Notes under the pieces: model-generated | Databases searched by the model: none | The model's input: only the letters and a program-made list of their open reading frames with translations | Told to the model about the DNA's origin: nothing | Shown: piece after piece, positions 5,743 through 11,106 of the stretch | Layout of the letters: the number at the start of each line of letters is the position of its first letter | Position numbering within the stretch: position 1 is the first letter of the stretch | NCBI GenBank assembly: GCA_014804285.1 | Contig: JAAVAA010000049.1 | Coordinates: 17,269 to 28,374 of the forward strand | From: Lachnospiraceae bacterium | GTDB lineage: Bacteria > Bacillota > Clostridia > Lachnospirales > Lachnospiraceae | Direction: 5' to 3' | Length of the DNA stretch: 11,106 nt | Translations under genes and position numbers: made by a program

Positions 5743-8643
5743 TTACTCTGTTACAAATGTCCCATCCTCTTCGGCATAGGGTATATTCTCATTCTCTTCT
5801 TCAAAAAGAAGCCATTCACCCTCAACAATCACATAATGCTTTTCATTCTGATTTTCTATGTCTGTAATCCAAAAATCAAATCCCGGTTTATGATCACTGT
5901 AATCTTTTCCTGCTTCTAGCTTCCACTTTTCCCGCATTTCCCCCTCTTCATACTCGTATATTGATATATATGTGTCCTCTCCGGAAGTGCTGCTATATTC
6001 GACCCTCACAACAAGTCCCCTTTCCATGATAAGCATTCCATCATAATGCCCTTCATATCCCGGATCAAACATGTCAATGGGCGTTAACTGTTGAATCACT
6101 TTGTTTGCTCTTCCCAAAAAAATATATATTTTCCCATAAACATCGGGTTCAAAAAAGCTTTTTCCTTCTTTCAGAACTGCAATGGCTATATCCAAGATTC
6201 CGTCACCGTTCAAATCCCCCTCCACCATATCCTTCGCTGTAAGCCCCTTATTCGGATAAAAGCTTTCGAGGATGTTTTGTGCCTCCCTCAATTTTTCCTC
6301 TTTTTGGGATAAAACACCATTTCCCAAAAACAATTTCGGCACAAATATCAAATCCCCAATCTTCTGCCCAGGATTATCATAAATATCCAGGTAATAAAGT
6401 CCGGTAAGTCCCGTAATCGGTTCAAAGTCCTCAATCTGATTATTTGCAAGGGATAAAAACTGCAATTTCGTCAAGTATTTAAGCGCATCAATATTCTGAA
6501 GTTCATTCCCACGACATACAAGACATTCCAAATTTCCAAGCCATTGAAGCGGTTCAATTGAAATAAACTCATTAAATGAAATATCAATGGTCTTAAGCTT
6601 CGGTAACAACATAAGCACAGAAATATCCTCCACCTGATTATCATTGAGAGATATGCCTTCCAAATTTTTGCAGTTTCGAAGAGGCCAGATATTTTGGATG
6701 ACATTATTGCTAAGGTTAACTTCGGTGAGTTCTTTTTGATATCGTATCCCCGAAATATCCTCCAATCCACAATAACAAACCGTCAGACTTTTCAATTGGG
6801 GAAACCGCTCTAAAAAATCCAGGTTTTCGAGCTGCACACTCCTAATCCACAACGTCTCCAGCTCCGGAACCATTCCCTTCTTCAAATCGAAATTAACATA
6901 AGAAAATTCTCCATTAATGGAAATCCTCTTTAGATGAGGCATCTTTGTCAGATCTTCAAGACTATTTATCTGCTCAACACCATAAATAGAAAGGGTTTCC
7001 AACGCATACAGTTCCTCTCTTGATGGTATAGTCTCCCATACTTCCTTCTTCCGATTTCCTTGTTCCGAGTCAACAGCCCGCTCCAAATCTTCTGTCTGTT
7101 CTGCTTCAACCTCCTGCTTCACTCGAATTTCTTCCAGCTCCGCCAAAGACGCCTTCCGTATCTCCTCACTTTTCCATGAAATTCCCACTGACGGCGTTTT
7201 GCCATCCCACAATTCCCGCAACATTACTTCATACATTTCGGAGGCTTCCGCCTGATTTTTTCTACATTCTATCCGGTACAATCTTTGATCCTTCTGTAAA
7301 AAGAAACCCTGTCGCCCCTCGTCCGTCCGAAAGAGGACAAAATTTCCAAAAACCGTTTCTTTTCCTTCCTGCCCCACCACCATCTGCCAACTGGAATGCT
7401 CAAAGCTTTCCGCATCTTTCTCGCCAAGCTTTTCTGCACACTGCTGCCATAAGCCTTCAAAATTTTCAAATTTTTCAGAAGTTTCCGCTTCCTGCTCTCC
7501 TGCTTCTTCCTGCCACGCAGGGTAAACACTGATGGCAATCTCATCCGCCCCGTCAGAAAGAGTCAAAAAAGCGGAGTCTCCTAAAACTTCTGTCTCCATA
7601 CTAAGATCATCGCATTTTTCCCCTTTTGCAATGATCACTTCCATAATCAGATCCAAAACAACTTCATCGTTTAAGATTTCCTGAGGCTCCTGTTTCTCGC
7701 CAAACTTCTTATCTTTGACCAGCATCCCATATGGATTCCCATGAATAAGAAGTGGAATGTATGCTGCCTGCTGCCATTCAAGGGCAGCCGTCTGTCCGCT
7801 CTCCGGGAAATCCCATCCCGAATCCTTTATTGCAAAGCATTGTTTTTCCCCCTGATTGGTAATGGCAGGGAAACGTTTAGGCTGCCAAGGCTGCCAGGAT
7901 CTTTCATTTAAATCTGCCAGATTATAACAGTGAAGTATTTCGCCCCGATTTTCCATACATATGCCAGATACCTTGCCATCAAAGTATTCTCCATCTACAT
8001 CAATGGTCCCCAAAAAGCCACATTCCTCAATAGTTCCCCAATTCCAGGAGCAAATACCTGACAGCTGCCCGTTGGCAGCCACTGTAGTACATAACTTCCC
8101 ATCAAAGGTACAGCCACTGATTACACCATCATTCCCTCTGCAAATACCTCCCACAGACCGCACACCATAAACCACAGATTCTCTTATAGAAAGGTTACGG
8201 ATTTCCCCTGTATTCCTTACAGCCAGACCATATCCTTTGTCGCTATATAATCCATAAACAGTATGTCCATTACCGTCAAAGATTCCGGAAAAAACTTCTA
8301 CTTCTTCGTATGGATGAAGTTTTTTCCACTTTTCCAATTCCATATCGCCGGATATATTATTCAGATAAATATCTTTGGTCAGCCGACCGCATGCATACTT
8401 GTCATCGATACATACCTTATCCCAGAAAAGGTAAAAATCTTCCGCAGAATCAATCTCATAATACCCATCCTGTGAAAAGGTCTGTGCTACCTCTGGGATT
8501 TCCCATATCTGACAAAAGAGAAAATACCCCGCTACTATTATGAAGCACCAAAGCATTATCACGGGAACTAATACTTTAATTTTTTCTTGTGTTTTAATTT
8601 TTCTTCGCCTTTTATTCTTCCTTTTTTTCATAATCCGTTTCAT
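5743..8643 (-). CDS. Paralogue B: membrane-anchored leucine-rich repeat protein, C-terminally short
   Basis: The protein has 966 residues. It begins with a very basic cytosolic head (MKRIMKKRKNKRRRKIK) and an uncleaved-looking signal anchor at about 25-48, predicting a large extracellular part. Next comes an expanded GLUG-like beta-helix at about 70-250 (FDGNGHTVYGLYS, then three turns of the form GIC-x-x-N with a second Cys about 8-9 residues on). The middle domain lies at about 326-481 (LWQQC, then EGRQGFF), followed by a charged Glu/Gln-rich insert at about 500-530, about eight LRRs at about 560-765, and DLNGDGILDIAI at 810-821. The protein stops soon after, lacking the C-terminal domain of A and C. 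The start is bounded by an in-frame TGA at 8661-8659. The only strong ribosome binding site is 21 nt upstream and is better placed for a short overlapping frame. The stop is only 28 bp from the repeat array of A, leaving no room for a terminator, so transcription probably reads on into A. Confidence 0.9.
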   Translation of the reverse strand: MKRIMKKRKNKRRRKIKTQEKIKVLVPVIMLWCFIIVAGYFLFCQIWEIPEVAQTFSQDGYYEIDSAEDFYLFWDKVCIDDKYACGRLTKDIYLNNISGDMELEKWKKLHPYEEVEVFSGIFDGNGHTVYGLYSDKGYGLAVRNTGEIRNLSIRESVVYGVRSVGGICRGNDGVISGCTFDGKLCTTVAANGQLSGICSWNWGTIEECGFLGTIDVDGEYFDGKVSGICMENRGEILHCYNLADLNERSWQPWQPKRFPAITNQGEKQCFAIKDSGWDFPESGQTAALEWQQAAYIPLLIHGNPYGMLVKDKKFGEKQEPQEILNDEVVLDLIMEVIIAKGEKCDDLSMETEVLGDSAFLTLSDGADEIAISVYPAWQEEAGEQEAETSEKFENFEGLWQQCAEKLGEKDAESFEHSSWQMVVGQEGKETVFGNFVLFRTDEGRQGFFLQKDQRLYRIECRKNQAEASEMYEVMLRELWDGKTPSVGISWKSEEIRKASLAELEEIRVKQEVEAEQTEDLERAVDSEQGNRKKEVWETIPSREELYALETLSIYGVEQINSLEDLTKMPHLKRISINGEFSYVNFDLKKGMVPELETLWIRSVQLENLDFLERFPQLKSLTVCYCGLEDISGIRYQKELTEVNLSNNVIQNIWPLRNCKNLEGISLNDNQVEDISVLMLLPKLKTIDISFNEFISIEPLQWLGNLECLVCRGNELQNIDALKYLTKLQFLSLANNQIEDFEPITGLTGLYYLDIYDNPGQKIGDLIFVPKLFLGNGVLSQKEEKLREAQNILESFYPNKGLTAKDMVEGDLNGDGILDIAIAVLKEGKSFFEPDVYGKIYIFLGRANKVIQQLTPIDMFDPGYEGHYDGMLIMERGLVVRVEYSSTSGEDTYISIYEYEEGEMREKWKLEAGKDYSDHKPGFDFWITDIENQNEKHYVIVEGEWLLFEEENENIPYAEEDGTFVTE

Positions 8644-8662
8644 GTCTGCACTCAGGCTTCAT
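8612..8662 (-). CDS. Possible 16-codon leader frame overlapping the start of B
   Basis: The ATG at 8662-8660 lies immediately behind the strongest ribosome binding site in this gap (AGAGGAGAG, 8664-8672). It opens a frame reading MKPECRHETDYEKKEE and stops at 8614-8612, overlapping the first 32 nt of B in another frame. Its distance to the -10 (34 nt) is close to the ATG-to--10 distance of A (38 nt). It may be a regulatory leader, a coupling device, or the remnant of the original start of B separated by a small indel. It is not recognisable as a protein by itself. Confidence 0.35.
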   Translation of the reverse strand: MKPECRHETDYEKKEE

Positions 8663-8663
8663 T

Positions 8664-8672
8664 CTCTCCTCT
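8664..8672 (-). promoter_or_regulatory. Ribosome binding site misaligned with the start of B
   Basis: AGAGGAGAG on the minus strand is a good Shine-Dalgarno match, but it sits 20 nt before the B ATG (8643) and right in front of the ATG at 8662. Normal spacing is 5-10 nt, so ribosomes should load on the short leader frame first. Confidence 0.6.
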
Positions 8673-8696
8673 GTCCATCTATTTTGACTAAAACTG

Positions 8697-8741
8697 ATTA
8701 TACACGACAATTGCATCATTTTTGCATCATAGTTGCATCAT
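8697..8741 (-). promoter_or_regulatory. Promoter of paralogue B with activator-type repeat array
   Basis: The minus-strand TATAAT (8697-8702) is preceded by the same 6-bp gap and 11-bp repeats as at A, here with three units (8709-8741). The flanking bases 8677-8706 match 5640-5669 exactly. No -35 hexamer is present at standard spacing (GCAAAA at 17 bp). The array starts 55 bp after the stop of C, and no convincing terminator separates them, so this promoter appears internal to a possible C-B-A transcript. Confidence 0.72.
8709..8741 (-). repeat. Three 11-bp head-to-tail repeats upstream of B
   Basis: Minus-strand units are ATGATGCAACT (8731-8741), ATGATGCAAAA (8720-8730) and ATGATGCAATT (8709-8719). 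Relative to A, one unit (the variant containing GCGAAA) is absent, and the promoter-proximal unit ends TT instead of CT. Confidence 0.95.
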
Positions 8742-8796
8742 TTTAAAATTTTTTCTTGTAATTTGTTTCGGAAGGCTTTTTGTTTCCTAATCAATA

Positions 8797-11106
8797 TTAC
8801 TCCTCGACAGTAAACATTCCCTCCCTCTCATTATAATAGACACGATGTTCAAGTGACCATTCACCCCTCGAAATCTCCCATTGGGAAAGCTCATGCTCAT
8901 AGCTTCCGTCCTCCTGCTGCTGGCAGTTGCTGTAAGCAAGCATCTTTGTCCCACTTCCGGTTGCATCCTGACCAATCAGGAGAAATTCCGGCAGCTCCAC
9001 ACCAGTCAGGGTTATATAATTTTCCATGATTTCCTCTGAAGTATAATACGGAACAGGAAGCTCCTGATATTCACTCAGATATTTTTCTGCCGCCTCCAAA
9101 AGCACTTCCCCTGGCAGCCTCTCTGTGTCATAAAGCTGATTGTGGATCTGATAATCATACCAGCCTGTGCTGATAGAGGGTCTGCCTGTCCCTCTACCAA
9201 ATTCCGGGAGCGTAATCCCTGTTCTTTCCTGATATTCCGTGTATTTATCAGTGAAATCCTTTTCCACTGGGGAAAGAGTTTCCCCAACCTGGGCAAGTAA
9301 AAGCGGTCTTCCTTCTCCTTCCCACTCTTCTGTCATTGCATATGCATACCAACGGTAAGACCCATCTTCTGCATTAGTTATGTATAAGCTATACCCCGGA
9401 CTAAGGGCATATCCCGAAATCGCAATCTCCCATGTTTCCTCCATTTCTCCATTTTTATACTGATAGATATCAGTAGATTCCCAGTATGAGTTGCTACCGC
9501 CATAGGCTTTCACCACAAGACTTTCATCCGTAATCAATATTCCCCTATAGGGATCGCCATGAGTACCGCCCGAATTAGGTCCTGACGTGTCAACTGGAGA
9601 CAATTTCCAAATACTTCCATCTGCCTGCCTAAGAAAGGTATATATCTTTCGTCCATTGTCATACTCAGGATTTACCGTTTCATCAAGCCCTGTAATTGCC
9701 AAATCCACAATGCCGTCTCCATTCAGATCCCCTTTTACTATATCCTCTGCTGTAAGCTCTTCATCTGGATAAAATCGATCCAGCATCTCCTGTGCCTCCT
9801 GCTGCATCTCTTCGTTCTCCCAAAATCCATTTCCAATTATAAGCCCTGGAAGGAATACCAAATCGCCAATATGATTCTGCCCTGGATTTTCCCCTATACT
9901 AAGAGTACTAAGCTGCGTAAGCTCCAAAGCAGGCGAAAAATCCTGTATTTGATTATGGTAAAGTCTCAAGTATTGCAGCATTGGCAATTTCCCGATTGTA
10001 CGGATATCCTGTATTTCATTGTGCTCCAAATTCAGGCTATCCAGCTTCGTCATCCCAGCCAGCGGACTGATATCACTGATTTGATTATAAGAAGCAGCCA
10101 GCCTTGTAAGCTCCGTCATGTTCCTTAAAGGTGATAGATCCGCAACCTGATTAGAGCTAAAATCTACTTTTCTTAATTTGGGCAAATACTGCAACGGTGT
10201 AATATCCGAAATTTCATTTCCACAAATATCAAGTTCAGATAATTCAGGCAGAAAAGCAAGCAACGATATGTCTTTTATTCCACTATATGCCAACGTCAGG
10301 CTTTCCACCGTTTTGCAATTCTTTAATGGGCTGATATCACTAAGCGCATTCGTCAAAAAAGTAATTTCCCGAAGTTCTCTCTGACATTCTATCCCTGAAA
10401 TATCCTCCAAGCCACAATTCGAGACAAACAGAATTTTCAATTGAGGAAAATCTTCCAAAAAAGACAAATTTTCTAACTTGATACGACCGATAGACAGTTC
10501 CTCCAGTTCCGGGATCATTTCTTTCGTCAGGTCGAAATTAATTGGGTTCTGATGATTCCCATTTAAATGGAGTTCTTTTAAGTGTGGAAGCTTTTCCAGA
10601 TCCGAAAGCGTCCCAATCCGGTCATTTTCTTCTAACGACACAAAAAGATACTCCTTTTCTTCAATTTCCTCCCATGCAGGCATACCATCTTCTTTGGATA
10701 AGTATCTGTAAATGGCATCCCATATTACAGCACTATCCCAGCCAACACCCCATGCTGGCATATGGCCATCCCACAGCTTCCAGAGCATGATCTCATACAG
10801 TCCGCTTTCCGGCTCCTTCCATTCGTTCTGTTTCTTTCCTTTTTCCTCTGTAACAGATAGCTTTTTGATTTGCGTCTTCACCTTCTGAATATCAAAAGAG
10901 CTACCTTCATCCTGATTATCGTCTTCTAATCCGCCCCGGGTTTCTACCTGATAAAGCATCTCTCCATTCTGCCTAAAAAATCCCTGTTTTCCTTCTGCTG
11001 TCTGATAAAGGATAAACTTCCCTAAAGTTTCCCTCTCCCTCTGCGCCGCATCTGTCATATGCCAGCTAAAGCGTTCGTAATCTTCGATACCTTCCTCATG
11101 AAGAAT
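8797..11106 (-). CDS. Paralogue C: leucine-rich repeat protein (N-terminus beyond right edge)
   Basis: The frame is open to the right edge, giving 769 visible residues, so the internal ATG at 11058 is not the start. The first visible residues (ILHEEGIEDYERFSWHMTD) align directly to A at its nucleotide 4511. If C resembles A, about 370 N-terminal residues (export signal, GLUG-like segment, first part of the middle domain) lie outside. Visible parts in order: the end of the middle domain (EGKQGFFRQNG to LWKLWDG), a DGMPAWEEIEE segment shared with A, about ten 22-residue LRRs (10610 to about 9850), DLNGDGIVDLAI (9694-9729), and the C-terminal domain with GRPSISTGWYDYQ, GVELPEFLLIGQD and the end TVEE. 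It is similar to A over the whole visible length (about two thirds identical by eye) with almost no length change. It is presumably exported like A, but its signal is not visible. Confidence 0.9.
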   Translation of the reverse strand: MLHEEGIEDYERFSWHMTDAAQRERETLGKFILYQTAEGKQGFFRQNGEMLYQVETRGGLEDDNQDEGSSFDIQKVKTQIKKLSVTEEKGKKQNEWKEPESGLYEIMLWKLWDGHMPAWGVGWDSAVIWDAIYRYLSKEDGMPAWEEIEEKEYLFVSLEENDRIGTLSDLEKLPHLKELHLNGNHQNPINFDLTKEMIPELEELSIGRIKLENLSFLEDFPQLKILFVSNCGLEDISGIECQRELREITFLTNALSDISPLKNCKTVESLTLAYSGIKDISLLAFLPELSELDICGNEISDITPLQYLPKLRKVDFSSNQVADLSPLRNMTELTRLAASYNQISDISPLAGMTKLDSLNLEHNEIQDIRTIGKLPMLQYLRLYHNQIQDFSPALELTQLSTLSIGENPGQNHIGDLVFLPGLIIGNGFWENEEMQQEAQEMLDRFYPDEELTAEDIVKGDLNGDGIVDLAITGLDETVNPEYDNGRKIYTFLRQADGSIWKLSPVDTSGPNSGGTHGDPYRGILITDESLVVKAYGGSNSYWESTDIYQYKNGEMEETWEIAISGYALSPGYSLYITNAEDGSYRWYAYAMTEEWEGEGRPLLLAQVGETLSPVEKDFTDKYTEYQERTGITLPEFGRGTGRPSISTGWYDYQIHNQLYDTERLPGEVLLEAAEKYLSEYQELPVPYYTSEEIMENYITLTGVELPEFLLIGQDATGSGTKMLAYSNCQQQEDGSYEHELSQWEISRGEWSLEHRVYYNEREGMFTVEE

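Noticed and set aside
8742..8796. The gap after C, searched for a terminator.
   Set aside because: Only a GGAA/TTCC pairing with a long loop is present, with no T tract directly after it.
11058..11106. The ATG at 11058 as the start of paralogue C.
   Set aside because: The frame is open to the edge and the upstream residues align with A, so the ATG is internal (the Met of HMTD).

Overview
The window looks like chromosomal DNA of a low-to-moderate GC Gram-positive anaerobe, most likely a gut-type member of the Clostridia (Lachnospiraceae-like). The reasons are canonical TATAAT promoters, AGGAGG-type ribosome binding sites, a Firmicutes-style lipoprotein, a U-tract terminator and SDS22/internalin-type leucine-rich repeat proteins. 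The lineage call is an inference from style, not from a marker gene. I see no phage, insertion sequence, tRNA, rRNA or CRISPR array.

Left end (1-1462): an ECF-type RNA polymerase sigma factor on the minus strand runs off the left edge. It is divergent from a plus-strand lipoprotein gene (672-1376) that has a near-ideal sigma-A promoter (587-615) and ends at a strong hairpin/U-tract terminator (1425-1462). Next (1476-2135), on the minus strand, are a two-repeat beta-rich protein of unknown function and, just upstream of it, a 46-residue single-pass membrane peptide.

Right three quarters (2205-11106): three tandem, co-oriented minus-strand paralogues encode very large exported proteins, called here A (2205-5621), B (5743-8643) and C (8797 to beyond the right edge). 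A and B begin with a membrane anchor or signal peptide and a GLUG-like beta-helix segment. All three share an unrecognised middle domain, an array of about 8-10 internalin-like 22-residue LRRs, and a conserved DxNGDGxxD calcium-loop/FG-GAP-like module. A and C also carry an extra C-terminal domain that B lacks. A and C are much closer to each other than either is to B.

The most striking non-coding signal precedes A and B. The two upstream regions are nearly identical: a perfect TATAAT with no recognisable -35 box, preceded by head-to-tail 11-bp repeats (unit ATGATGCAAnn on the minus strand), four copies before A and three before B. The 11-bp phasing and the position over the -35 region resemble PhoB/OmpR-family activator sites. 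I infer that the paralogue family forms one regulon switched by one DNA-binding protein, with each gene having its own copy of the promoter even though the genes are only about 120-155 bp apart and no terminator separates them.
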